From Gnetum montanum (lineage: Eukaryota; Streptophyta; Gnetopsida; Gnetales; Gnetaceae): a stretch of DNA of 64,000 nucleotides. Numbering within the stretch: position 1 is the first letter of the stretch; every line of letters starts with the position of its first letter. The notes under the pieces are model-generated. The model did not search any database and was not told the DNA's origin. It saw only the letters and a program-made list of their open reading frames with translations. Position numbers and translations under genes: made by a program. This document shows, piece by piece, positions 11,051 through 21,741 of the stretch. The DNA lies in the NCBI GenBank assembly GCA_015680685.1, contig MNCI01033474.1:2245573-2309572 (forward strand), given 5' to 3'.

Positions 11051-11341
11051 TGTTATAGAAGGAAGTCAAATATTTATTATTTCATAGATTTCCTTCCCTT
11101 GATTTCTAGTTAAGAACTGCCTTAATTTTTTTTATTAGTTCAACGTTTGCATTTTAGGTTGTCTTAATTATAGTACTACAACCAACACCTACATTTCACT
11201 GGTATAATTGTAATAGTATCTTCTAAAGCAAATATGCCTCCATGAATTTAATTTTCAAATGTCATGATATTAAAAGATTAGCTACCTAGCAGTAATTGAT
11301 AAATTTAAAATCACTGGCATAGAATCTGAAGTTAGTTTTAC
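11051..11341 (+). repeat. Possible start of copia 3' LTR
   Basis: TGTTATAGAAGGAAGTC begins directly after a ttaagtggaat tract at the end of the copia pol region, the position and wording expected for a copia 3' LTR. No second copy exists in the window to confirm it and I cannot place its end. Part of this interval may instead be VPS26 intron. Confidence 0.35.
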
Positions 11342-11864
11342 TCAATATTACATGAACACCATTATATGATTCATAGGGCATCACAACAGTAGAGAACCCA
11401 AATTGGTACAACTTGCACTTGAAAGTCTCTCTAGGTGCATCCAACTCTCTAATTGCAAAAGCAAGATATGTATGTATGCACATCTGTACAAGATTGTGCA
11501 AATTGAGAAAGTTAATAGAATGAAAACTAATACAATTATCATCATCTTGGTACCTTTATCCCAATAACATGGGCTAACTTATTAAGGGAGGCAAAGGATT
11601 TGACAATGATTTACTATAATCATCTGTCTACTAAACACCATACTCCTAAACATATATTTTTATTGTGGCCCATGTCTTAGCATGCCCCTTGGAATCAAAC
11701 CTGACTTGCAAATGGTAGACCACATGCTTTAATGAAGTAAGCTATGACTCATTGAAAATGGAAACTAAAATAATAAAAGTTTTCAAAAAAAAACATTATT
11801 CACTATTTTTCCCATTACCAAAAGAAGTAAAATCATAGAAATTGTTTTGGTCAAAGTAGAGTTT

Positions 11865-12960
11865 TGTAGAAACATGAAATAACAGTCAATAAAACATACA
11901 AATATTTAACCAAGTGCCAGCAGAAAGTACTAAACTACATTAATACAAACTATAGAATAGATAACATTTATAGTTAAAACCACAAATAGATCTCATGATT
12001 TGATCTTGTTATAAAACTAGTCTTGTAGTTTAAAAAATTGAAGTTCAGATAAGCCAACAAAGAGATAGACCAAAACATACCTCATTTCTTTTGCATAAAA
12101 AAAGCTATCCAAGATTTGGGTATTAATGCTTACTTGGCTCTTAATAAAAGTGAATGGTGTGAAGGAACTCACATAGCTAACCCATGTAGTTGGGATAAGA
12201 CTTGGATAATGATGATGATAATTTAAAAAATTACAGATCACCCTCATTACATTTCTTTTGTACAATTGTCCACAATGCCATAGCTCCATATTCATCATGG
12301 TCAATTTTGAAACATGATGACACAGGTTGCTAGAGTTTTAACTGGTTGCACCTACAATGTTTTTGGTGGATCGCCAATCTAAAAATCATCACCTTTGCCT
12401 TCATTCATCAAAGTGAGATGAACCATTATGGTGGGTAAGTGGAGCAGGGTCACTCCAATGCAATTAACCCTTCAAACACACTGAATCTAGATTTCAAGCA
12501 AGATAAGTAAATTGCTTTAAAAAAAAAGAAGGAAAAACTAGCTATCTTCTATCAAATTGCATAAAGATTACAAATACAATGGACCAAATTCCATAGAACG
12601 CTCACACACTCAACGATATTGTAGAATACAAGGCTGTACAATCACACAAGATTGCCCTCAATGCAAGGATCAATCTCAAGGATCTTTTTCCTTCTCACAC
12701 AAGGCTGGTTTCCCATAACCAAGATCCACACAAAGGCCAAAACCACACACTTCTTTGACCATACACATTCTCATGCACCAAACATGCAACAACTGATCGA
12801 TATTTAACTCAAACACAACACATACATTATTAGAACCTTTCCCACAATGAACTACACATTTCTAGTTGTTTCCCAACTTGGAACGACTACATCAAATGAT
12901 TTACTACTCAAACAAGTCATCATTGGGATCAAGAAAACATTTTTTTGAAAATTTTCACTT
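11865..12960. other. Intron-like sequence without recognised features
   Basis: AT-rich sequence upstream (minus-strand sense) of the third VPS26 exon. I found no coding motif, LTR edge or RNA gene. It is best read as VPS26 intron or old unrecognised repeat. Confidence 0.4.
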
Positions 12961-12965
12961 GCTAG

Positions 12966-13212
12966 AAAGACTCCTTTCATGGACGAAAGACTTCTTTCAT
13001 AGATGAAAGAAGTCTTTCACATATGATGAAAGATGTCTTTGGTACCTAATAGACATTTTTTTTTTTTTTTTTTTTTTTATTGTTATTTTTTTTTTTTTTT
13101 TTTTTTTTTTTTGAAAGACATCTTTCTAGGTTGCTAGACATCTTTTGAGAATGATCAGAACTTGCAAGAAAGACATCTTTGAAGCTAAAAGACGTCTTCC
13201 AAACTACTCCAT
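12966..13212. repeat. Palindromic aaagacatcttt repeats around two long T runs
   Basis: At 12,966-13,042 there are four units of roughly 20 bp built on gaaagacttctttcat, each nearly self-complementary. Two T runs follow (13,056-13,078 and 13,087-13,112). More aaagacatctttc and agacgtctt units lie at 13,114-13,200, and single ones at 13,575-13,610. Direct and inverted copies occur together. Confidence 0.8.
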
Positions 13213-13628
13213 CTTCCTCTTCTCTACCTATAGGGATCAACACCGGGGTTGGGAAGAGATGTCCCTAAAATAGTAAGCGACTTAAAAATACTTTTATTTT
13301 TATCATTGGCTACTTACCTAAAATCAACCTAAATGTATCTACACATCATGTGGTTTTGAACTTTGAATCTAGTGTATGCAATACTAAGGAGGACATCACC
13401 TAGCCCATGTATCATCCTCAATGGACTATTTGTGTGTATGTGTTTTTTTGTGTTGGCCTTGTTCGTGATGATTCCACGGTATTTTAGGATCAAGGAGAGC
13501 TTGTTCAAGGTGTATTTGGAGTATTTAGGCTTAGGCATAAACATATTGTTCTTGGTAGCCTAGCCAAAAAAGATGTGAAAGACATCTCCTCCTCATCAAA
13601 GATGTCTACTCTAGTGATATTATGTTTT
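13213..13628. other. No gene seen between the palindromic repeats and LTR of element H
   Basis: Short open frames at 13,329-13,563 overlap on both strands and match nothing known to me. Two more copies of the aaagatgtct motif lie just before the LTR of element H, so this stretch may belong with the palindromic repeat region. Confidence 0.35.
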
Positions 13629-14108
13629 TGTTGGCAGATTCCAACAAATATTAATTTGTATTTTGAATGCTAAGGGAGATGAAAGGTCACTCAAGAAAGT
13701 ATAAATAGGCATTAAAGGCTTAAGTTTGAGTAAGAGTTGAGAGTGTAAGTGAGAAAGAGTCAAAGGGAAAGTAAGGGAGAGCTTGTACTAGGATAGTTGT
13801 GTCCAATTGAATGAGAAGCAAGAGGTGCTTGAGAGAGGGTGATGGAATCTCTTACAAGTGTTCTTGTCTTGAGCTTGTGCTCCAAGTGTGAGCAATTGAG
13901 GGATTGAAAGGGGATATGTGTGGCCACTAAGATCTTTGAGAGATTTGAGTTGAGCTTGGCTCCTCATATTTGATGTATTTCTATATTTTGAGAGTGGTTT
14001 AATAAAGGGAGAGCTCCATTTCCTTGTGTCTTTATTTTCTAGGCTAATTTAGCTTGGACAGGTTGTGGAATGGTTCCTTCTAGGGTTTGTTGAGGCAGAT
14101 CTATATCA
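13629..14108 (+). repeat. 5' LTR of element H
   Basis: Starts TGTTGGCAGATTCCAACA, an inverted repeat typical of LTR ends, and ends ctatatca just before the primer-binding site. A tataaatagg box lies near 13,702 and a gtttaataaagg signal near 14,000. About 480 bp. No second LTR is available to fix the borders. Confidence 0.6.
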
Positions 14109-14110
14109 AA

Positions 14111-14124
14111 TTGGTATCAAAGCA
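14111..14124 (+). promoter_or_regulatory. Primer-binding site of element H (initiator tRNA-Met type)
   Basis: ttggtatcaaagca, two bases after the LTR end, matches the common plant site TGGTATCAGAGC with one change. It is the site where minus-strand DNA synthesis would start. Confidence 0.7.
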
Positions 14125-14425
14125 TTGATTTGGAGGTATCCACACTTCAATTGTTGATTTTCATCAAGCTTTAGATAAAATTTGAAGAACTGTTAAGCTT
14201 TACAGCCACTTAGGATTTGAAGCACCTAAGATTGGTAAAGATTGCTTTGATCTTGTATGATCAACTTTCATTTATGGTAATTAAGTAGCCATTTGGTTGA
14301 AAGGCTAGGGTATGAAGTGAATTATATCTTCATTACACTTGAAATGAAGAGAACTACTTGCCTTGAATTGAAGAGAACTACTTGAAGAGATTATCTTGTT
14401 GCTTTAAGATTTTACCTTTATCTTT

Positions 14426-15560
14426 ATGAAAGTTATGGCTCCTAAGAAAAAGACTAATCAAGAGCTTGGACAAGAGCTTGAAGAACTCAAAGATTCCTTT
14501 AAGGATTTTGTACCAGACATGCAAGAAGTCATTCCCAAGATATTCACCAACAAGCACCAAGATGTTGAAGAAACTTCAAGAAGAAGTCAAGAGGATATTG
14601 AAGAAGAAAATCCTTTTGCATCAATGCAAAGATCACAAGGAAGAAATGATCAAAAGACTCTAAAGAGATAAGAGACTAGAACTCAAAGGTATGAACAAAG
14701 GTTTCCTCCCAACATAATAGTGAGAAAAATGATGATGATAGGTTTGTCAAAAATTTAGAGAAGTATTTTAAGAGTTTCTCATGTGGATATTCTCATCTTC
14801 AAAGGTATTAAGGGTATAGAATTTTTCCTTTCATGGCCTAGAGTTGTGAATAAGTATATTCTTGTTGGGTAAATTTCCAGTGAGTCAATGATTCATATTA
14901 TTGAGAGCACACTTGAAGGATTGGCAACCAAATGGTGGGATAAGGAATGCATCAAGTACTTTGAAGAACATGGTAAACCTATTAAGAGTTGCCAACTCAT
15001 AGAATTCATGCTGAAGAAAAAGTTTGAGAAGACATCCTTCTATCATGAAACCATCAAGGAGCTAAAATTTCTCAGACAAAGAGATCAAGTGATAAAAGAT
15101 TACTATGTTGAATTTTGTAAATCTCTGCAAAAGGCTAATGTTCATTGGACTAAATATGAGCAAGTTTATAACTTTATTAGCAGATTAATGATGTAATATC
15201 AGCAATAATTAACATTTTATGAGCCAGATACACCTGATGAAGCCTATGATCTTGCTCTTAAAGCTAAAATGAAAATTATAAATTTTGGCTTAAAGAAGGA
15301 TAAAGATCACAAGAAAAAGAATGGGAAAGATAACTCAAAAGTCAAAGAAATCGTCCAAGAATGAAGGTGAAGATGAGAAAAAGAAAGAAAGGAAGTCTAC
15401 TTCTCCAAGGAGGGGAAGAAGAAGGGAAAGATCTCCACAAAGTAAAGATCAAGGTAAAGACATATGCTATAATTATGCATTTAAGGGTGAAGAAATTCAG
15501 ACTATGCAAGAAAATGAGCCTAATTCTTCAAGGAAGGTATGTGAAACTAATCCTTTATAC
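14426..15560 (+). pseudogene. gag of element H
   Basis: Starts with MAPKKKTNQELGQELEEL near 14,432, a Lys/Glu-rich coiled-coil-like N-terminus. The capsid portion reads IIESTLEGLATKWWDKEC near 14,897-14,950 and FLRQRDQVIKDYYVEFCK near 15,070-15,122, then EPDTPDEAYDLALKAKMK near 15,220-15,270, the usual gypsy gag layout. A Lys/Arg-rich region follows. The expected zinc knuckle near 15,465 is degraded to CYNY without the later His and Cys. Stops at 14,670 and 15,194 and a frameshift near 15,360 break it. Confidence 0.7.
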
Positions 15561-15574
15561 ATTGTTTAAGCAAA

Positions 15575-16065
15575 GTGAATCAGACTATGCAAGAAGATGA
15601 GCCTGAATCTTCAAGGAATAGTTGTACTTGTGTTGGACATGTTAGTTCCCATGAAGATGTTATGAGGAAGAGTTTGTTTAGAACTCATTATAATGTTAAA
15701 AGTTATTCTTTGAGTGTATTCATTGATGGTGGAGTACAAGAGAATGTGATTTCTACTAAGGCTGTGAAATCATTGCATTGAGCTACAATTTCTCACCATA
15801 ATCCATATAAAATGCATTGGTTCATGAAGAATCACTATAAACAAGTTAAGGAATAGTGTTTTATTGAACATTCCATTGAAGATTTTCATAATCAGATTCT
15901 TTGTGATGTACTACCTATTGATTGTTCAGATCTTAGATTTGGTAGGCCATGGAATTATGATAATAAGGCTATCTTTGATGGAGAAGATAATAGTTGGACT
16001 ATGAACCAAGGCAATCATAAGTTTAGGTTATTGTCCACTATTGTTGAGAGTGCATGCTATTTGTG
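15575..16065 (+). pseudogene. Aspartic protease of element H
   Basis: After CVGHVSSHEDVMRKSLFRTH near 15,630-15,690 the protease core reads SVFIDGGVQENVISTKAVKS near 15,713-15,775, fitting the retropepsin pattern Asp-x-Gly. HNPYKMHWFMKNHYKQVKE and CDVLPIDCSDLRFGRPWNYD follow at 15,796-15,960, the latter containing the conserved hydrophobic-Gly-Arg flap motif. Stops at 15,780 and 15,855 interrupt it. Reading frames after about 16,065 match nothing I recognise. Confidence 0.7.
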
Positions 16066-16814
16066 ATGATGATATTTTCTTTGATGCTGAAGAAAATGCA
16101 TTTGAAATGGATGTTGTTAATAATTGTGCGGAGTCTCATATGAATGAGAAGAAGATTGTTTATGCTACTGTACAATCTTGGTAATTGATAACTGTAGTGT
16201 TTTAGTTGATGCTTTTGAGCACTTGTGTTAGTGCTGGACTAACATTTGTGTTGGAGAAGAGATTCTAGAAGAATCAGAAAATTCAGTTGGCTGCAAGTGG
16301 AGAATCACCATTGGTATTTGGGCATTGGGCTTGGAAGACTACTCCCTTGATTGATGCTAACAACTCATTTTTCAGATTCTTGTGTAACTTTTGTACAGGT
16401 TTAAGCCATCATGGGGATGCAGCTGAGGCATTCCAAGGAGATGCTTAAATGAAGAAAGTGTGGTGGGGCATGAGGACAAGCTTCCTAGAGCAAGAGAAGA
16501 GCAAAACCAAAACTTCAAGCATTGTGACCAGGAGTGATACTCATTCTCATAATGTCTTTAATCAATGCTCAATCTGCTTCACTAAGGTTCTTATCTTTGT
16601 TCTAATTTGCCAAATGATTACTTGATGTATTAATTTTAGGATGACATGCACCATATATAGGAATCTCATCCGAAACTTTACATAGTTAATTTGGATGTGC
16701 AACCCAGCAGTCAGATTTATCACAATCATATGCAAGGGCCTGTTCCATATTAGAAAACAAACAAAACCTCAAATAAACCAAAATCTTCATGGCCCAAAGA
16801 TAGAAAAAGTACAC
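16066..16814. other. Tail of element H and VPS26 intron, no recognised feature
   Basis: No RT motif, LTR end or polypurine tract is recognisable. The border between element H and the VPS26 intron cannot be placed. Confidence 0.4.
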
Positions 16815-17221
16815 CTATTTGACCAAGAAGCTTGAGTTTAACACCATTACGCTCTAACCTTTTCCATGGAAAACAATCTATAGAAACCTTCCATAAAATA
16901 TATTAACTTATCTATGATCATCTACTCACTTTTTGAATGCGGATAAAATCTGCTTAAAACATAGTGCAAAAACTTTACCTGTCCAATAACATTCTCTTGG
17001 CTCTGAAATGGCCACACCATGTAAACTTGTCCATTTTCTTTATTTAAGTTTGCTTGCAAATATATAGAGAAAACAGGTGCTTAGGAATCGAAGAATTATA
17101 TGGGAAATTCACATACAGTACCACTGATGTCACAAACAATCATATGTATAGATACCACTCAAAACTACTTAGAGTTGCATGCATCCTTAGTTTCTTTGCT
17201 TTTAACAATGCATTACTTTAA

Positions 17222-18060
17222 ATTTAAAATACTGAACTGTCACCGTCACGGAGTAGGATAGAACCCAATAAGGGTATTACGTGATGGCAACCCAAACAAG
17301 TGCCTAAGCACAGAAATTGGGAACTTAAGAAACCACGCAGGTAATATGTCTGCCCAAGTAGGAAAGAGAAGTATACGTCTATGCTTGTATGTAAAGCACA
17401 GAAAGTCTCTTCACAGTCATGTTAACCTCTGCCATTCATGTTGGATGTACCCCATTTTAGGCTACTGACACAACGTCATGCCATGTTATCAAGCCCAAAA
17501 AGAGAGCACTCAACAGACCAGCAGCACTTGTTGGATCTCTAGATTCAGGTTTTTCCTTCTTTAACAATGTTGTTCCAATGTAAGCCAGTAACAGGATCTC
17601 TATTAGATTTTGATTCAGTTGCACATATTTCAATCTACAAAGCTAAAAGTTCTCAGTGAATACGTAAATTTCAATCCAGAATTATTAACTAAATTTCCAT
17701 GGAATTTGTTGAGCTCGCGCTCACTCATGATAAATTATATTTCAACAATTGGCAAAGTATTTAGAGGCAAAATAAAATATAATAATTCCCAACGTAGCAG
17801 TGAACACCTACCTCCTGCAAAAAGTCTGCAGTTGTTTTGCTGTGTTCAGTACACTTTGAATCCCATGATCTTCCAAAATTCCAGAATATGTTACCTGTGG
17901 TCCCTGATACACAATCTGCCCCTCTGAAAACAAAAGTATATTGTCGGACAGAACAAAGGTGCTGACTGAAGCAGAGATATCGCACATGCAGTGCCCTTCT
18001 GAAAACAAAAGTAGGTTGTCGAACAGGACTGTTGTTGCTTGTATATACTTTGCAGACAAA
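17222..18060 (-). pseudogene. PDR-type ABCG transporter pseudogene fragment
   Basis: PDR transporters are full-size plasma-membrane ABCG pumps. On the minus strand, 17,815-17,965 reads SDNILLFSEGQIVYQGP and, after a frame change, TADFLQEV followed by a gtaggt donor. This is the stretch after the first nucleotide-binding domain. Further left, 17,480-17,580 reads LAYIGTT and GLLSALFLGLI, a transmembrane helix region. 17,260-17,385 reads FPTWADILPAWFLKFPIS, the loop and next membrane segment of the family. Order and strand agree. The reading frame is broken repeatedly, and the rest of the protein (about 1,400 residues in the family) is missing. The gene is co-oriented with the VPS26 remnant downstream. 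Confidence 0.75.
17922..18030. repeat. Direct duplication inside the ABCG fragment
   Basis: The block ctgaaaacaaaagta, followed by ttgtcg and acag, occurs at about 17,924-17,955 and again at about 17,998-18,028. It corresponds to a doubled LFDNLLLFSEG / LSDNILLFSEG peptide on the minus strand, spaced by about 74 bp. The normal protein has it once. Confidence 0.75.
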
Positions 18061-20186
18061 GATCCCGACGGGGAGGCATCTCATACTGTAAGCTATCTGT
18101 TGTGTTTTGTTGGTGGGGATCGGACTGTCGGATTCGGACTGGGTGACAAAGTTAAAAAGCGAGAGCAGTGCATAACTGATGCTTTTAAAACCGGAAAAGA
18201 GGGAAATGAAAGCTCGAATCTCAATCGATCGAGCCACGCTATTCCTTAGACCATCATTTAGATTAGACCATCATTTTCATTATTTTCACGACAAAATCTC
18301 ATCGTTAACGTTAATTAATCTTTATGGTATTGTTAACCATTTTAAATATTCAGTTTTCTATGATTATATGTCATTTTACTTTGGTTACAATGTTTCACAC
18401 TACTTGAATAATTCTTTTTAATTTAATTGGAATTATCAATCAAGTTTATCTTTCCATTTAAATCAAGCGGAGATGGTCTTCTTCCTTTTTTTCACATCCA
18501 TAACTTTCACTTTACCAAGATCCTAAAAACTATATAATATTTATGGCTTTCTTAGATGTTTTGTGAGTTATAGCATCTTGGTAACAAAGTATTTGTAAGA
18601 TTTGTTGTGTTGCTGATTAATATTTTTAATTTGAATGGCTATGCTAAGTGATACTATTTTGTCTATGTGGATTCAGCACCCATTATCTACACTATTTAGA
18701 AAATCTTATGCTTTGCTCCTAGCACTAACTCTATTTATGTCATGTTTATGATGATTGGATATGAAACTCATGATGATACTTTTTCAAGATGTTGTTCTAA
18801 CATGTAAGCTCTTCAATTACTAGCATTATTTACATGTTATTCTTGTTTTGATGTTTATTATCTTGTAACTATTGATGACAATGCTATGATGTATATGACA
18901 AACTAAAGTGGTAATATTGATGGCATGATATGATTGATGATGAAATGATGGCAAAGTTAGCATCAAGAATGAGGTTAGTTGATTACTAGGAAATCTTGAA
19001 TGTTAAGTCACTACCTTCAAGCTATAGCAAATGAAGCTTTCATCTTAGGGCCTGACTCAAGGGAGAGAGACATTATAGGTGAGATAGAGCTTTAGATTTT
19101 ACTATGTCCAAAAATTCAAAGGTTGCTTATTGATGGAACTTTGGCATTAAAAATAAAATTAAAACTTAAATGGTGCAAACCCCAATCACAATAAGTAGTT
19201 AATTCCCTTAGAACACAACTTTAATGAAGTCAAAAGATAATGAAGCATGAACAAGATAGAACAATTATTTATTCAATGCTAGAATTAGAGTATACATGCT
19301 AGAAGTACAATACAATCAAGGACCTAGAATAAGACCCAAGACAATCCTCTCTCTTTCATAATCATCAAGGTAAATGCTCAAGGTGAGCAACACAATGTAA
19401 CCTAACAATTAAGATACTCTTCTCCACTCAAGAGCTTCTAATGATATGGAAGATAGCACCTGAATACTATTGAAGCATCTTTGATTTTTATATAACCTCC
19501 AATGACCATTCCTCTACCTCTTGGAATTTTTGCCTTTAAAAATTTTGATTCTTTTTTGAAACTGCAAGCATCTGCAAATCACAACCACTTGGATCTCACA
19601 AACTATGACAAGGATATGCCTCACAACCCTTCGCACCGCTAAACCATGCTAATTTCCAATCATTGTTTCTTTTAGGATTGCAACAACTAGTAGCTTGCAA
19701 TTCGTTGACTACAACTAGACTACAACTCACACTCTCAATTTATGGTCTCTTGTGATTTCATCAATCTCGAACTCCAATGTAGAATATGAAACATAAAAGA
19801 TTTACCCTTAGGTGGCCAACTACGATGGCTCACAATTATAGATAGTAGCCTCCTACAACTCGCAATGGCCTTGTAATTGCTTGTCTAACCTATATAAACA
19901 ACATAGTTAACTCTAAAAAGAAAACCAAACACAATTATTTGACTCAAATGACTCTAAAGGACATTGAGGATGCAAAATATAACAAAATGATGGGTTGATA
20001 TCCTCATCATCTCCCTTATCCTTAAAAAAACCCTTGGAGTCATGTGGTTTTCACATTTGACATGGTATCAAGCCCCCACAAAGCCAAATCACTTTCATGA
20101 ATCTATCATGCATTACCAAGCTCCTTGTCATTCCGATGGATTAGGTACTTATGTCTCTTTCTTTCTCTTATTCCAATAGCCTCTCT
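18061..20186. other. AT-rich sequence without recognised gene; may contain chromovirus 3' LTR
   Basis: No coding motif seen. On the minus strand the segment near 20,010-20,030 reads ataagggagatgatgagg, a purine-rich tract placed just beyond the end of the chromovirus integrase, as expected for its polypurine tract. A minus-strand LTR could begin at about 20,009 (TGATGAGGATATC) and run left, but I cannot find its other end. A plus-strand tggtatcaagcc at 20,063 also resembles a primer-binding site; the two readings conflict. Confidence 0.35.
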
Positions 20187-21440
20187 TCATTGTAGAACAA
20201 TTTGCTTTCTAGACATGCCTAAAGTTGCACCTTCAGTTACAACTTTGAGAACCTCCTCATTATTCTTCAAGTCTAATACAAGTACCTTTTTATAGTATAA
20301 AGTTATATCTAAAACATTAAAAACACTAAAACAAAGGTAAATCATTAGGAATATTGAGTTCATAGGCATTGTCATTGATCTTGGCCCTAATTCAAAATGG
20401 ACCAACTCTCCTTGATTGAAGCTCAAATTATGTCACATTCCTTATTTTTTTTATTACCCAAATGAAGCCAAACATAGTCATCAACTTCAAAATTCACCTT
20501 CCTCTTTTCCAAATTTTTGTTAATAGTAACATCTTTTGCCTTACTTTTAAGCTTTGCCTTTACTTGCTTATGCAGGTTTTGGATACTTTGCACAAAATCT
20601 GAACTAACATGAGCACAACCATTAAATTTTATCAAGCTATCTACCATTCTAGGAGAATATTCATAATTCATCATAAATGAACTTTTACCAATGTTGAAAT
20701 GAAAATAGTTTTGCACCAAAATTTAGCCTAAGCCAAGACAATTTCCCTTCTATTTAGCTAATTTTCATAAAGGCATCCCAAAATCTTTAGCAATGATTTA
20801 CTCACAACCTCTATTTATCTATTACTTTGTGGATGATAGATACTTAAAAAGGACAACTTGGTACCTAAGAACTTTCACAATAACCTCCAAAAGTGACTTG
20901 TGGATCTTACATCTCTACCACTCACAATGTGTAAAGGAATCCATGTAATCTAACATGCTATAAAACAAATGAACAACATGAGATGTATCATTACTTCTTT
21001 TACAAGAAATGAAATGTGTCATTTTGGAAAATCTATCCACTATAACAAAAATATAATCATGTCCAGATTATGTCTTTGGAAGTCCACACTTAAAATTCAT
21101 AGAAATAGTCTCTCATGGAACATTAGGAATGGGAAAGGCTAATAGTGACTAGTAATACCTTTTCCTCCTTTAAATTTTTTACAAACATGATGCTCCCTAA
21201 CAAAATTATTTACATCATTTTACATACCTAGCTACAAATAGCTTTTTGCAATAAGCTTATATGTCTTGGTCTTACCCATATGTCCAGCCATACCACAAGT
21301 ATGCTTCTCATACAAAATATTTGACCTAAAATTACAATTTAGTACACATACCTTCTGATTCTTGGAGAGAAGTCCATGCTATAGATGATAGTCTCTACAC
21401 TTATCCACTCTACTAGGTAATGAAGTAATAGGATCCTTAT
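20187..21440 (-). pseudogene. Chromovirus integrase (element G, left part)
   Basis: Minus-strand remnants of a Ty3/gypsy chromovirus integrase. The zinc-binding region GMAGHMGKTKTYKLIAKSY lies near 21,230-21,300, then HHVCKKFKGGKG. The core follows: DYIFVIVDRFSKMTHFISCK near 21,000-21,060, then a decayed stretch where the second Asp should be, and a degraded PQTDGQTE-like part near 20,800. The C-terminal part reads NLHKQVKAKLKSKAKDVTIN near 20,515-20,580 and VNFEVDDYVWLHLGNK near 20,450-20,500. KINDNAYELNIPND near 20,340-20,385 is the segment preceding the chromodomain in this clade. Element B interrupts it on the right; RT and RNase H continue at 47,578. Confidence 0.8.
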
Positions 21441-21481
21441 TTCAACCTAGTTACATGCATGATCATATTAGGATGCTATAG

Positions 21482-21603
21482 ATTGATCAACCCATCCTTG
21501 TTCCACAAAGGTGCATAAGCACTTAGTCCTTGGAATTCAACTAGATCATGTGTGGACGCTCGTACTCATATGGTTGAGCATAGGGATACCTTGCTGCTCA
21601 TCA
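21482..21603 (+). repeat. Truncated 5' LTR of element B (Athila LTR family 2)
   Basis: From attgatcaacccatccttg to the terminal ctgctcatca it is near-identical to 47,455-47,577. About 670 bp of the LTR are missing on the left, together with part of chromovirus RNase H, which indicates one deletion across the junction. Confidence 0.75.
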
Positions 21604-21604
21604 T

Positions 21605-21622
21605 TGGTACCGTTGTTGAGGA
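21605..21622 (+). promoter_or_regulatory. Primer-binding site of element B (tRNA-Asp type, decayed)
   Basis: tggtaccgttgttgagga differs at three positions from TGGCGCCGTTGCCGGGGA, the complement of the 3' end of plant tRNA-Asp and the usual Athila site. The same site is better preserved in elements C and D. Confidence 0.75.
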
Positions 21623-21741
21623 CTTTGTTGTTTGTGAACTAATTAGAACTTAGGAAATCTTTCTCATTTTTGGAACGAACCCTTAAGGTTCATTACCAAA
21701 AAAAAATAATATATAATACATTGCACACTGAATAGACAATC

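Larger units (their letters stand above)
13629..16065 (+). mobile_element. LTR retrotransposon H with gag and protease only
   Basis: A 5' LTR, initiator-Met type primer-binding site, gag and aspartic protease are present in order on the plus strand. No RT, integrase or 3' LTR follows before VPS26 exon sequence at 16,815. It lies in the intron between two VPS26 exons. It could be a truncated chromovirus-like Ty3/gypsy element or a short element of the gag-only type. The protease suggests truncation is the simpler reading. Confidence 0.65.
11342..17056 (-). pseudogene. VPS26: VPS26 retromer subunit pseudogene, partial, with introns
   Basis: VPS26 is the arrestin-like subunit of retromer, which recycles cargo from endosomes. 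Four consecutive exons are recognisable on the minus strand. 16,979 to about 17,056 encodes KENGQVYMVWPFQSQENV and ends at a gtaaag donor. 16,815-16,877 encodes NGVKLKLLGQI between an AG acceptor and gtgtac donor. 11,819 to about 11,864 encodes LYFDQNNFYDFTSF with a gtaatg donor. 11,342-11,448 encodes RELDAP then GFSTVVMPYESYNGV with a gtaaaa donor. Order matches the family from the N-terminus. Exon 1 and everything after YNGV are missing. Many substitutions at positions I know as strongly conserved, plus a damaged acceptor before LYFDQ, point to a pseudogene. Element H sits in the intron between the second and third exons. Intron retention means it is not a processed copy. Confidence 0.75.

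Noticed and set aside
13046-13243. Minus-strand frame with poly-Lys
   Set aside because: It is only the translation of the long T runs.
18061-18250. GC-richer stretch as a 5' exon or promoter of the ABCG fragment
   Set aside because: No PDR peptide could be read in any frame and no clear splice border is present.
20061-20075. tggtatcaagcc on the plus strand as a primer-binding site of another LTR element
   Set aside because: It resembles the initiator-Met type site, but no plus-strand gag or LTR can be recognised beside it, and it lies in the 3' region of a minus-strand chromovirus.
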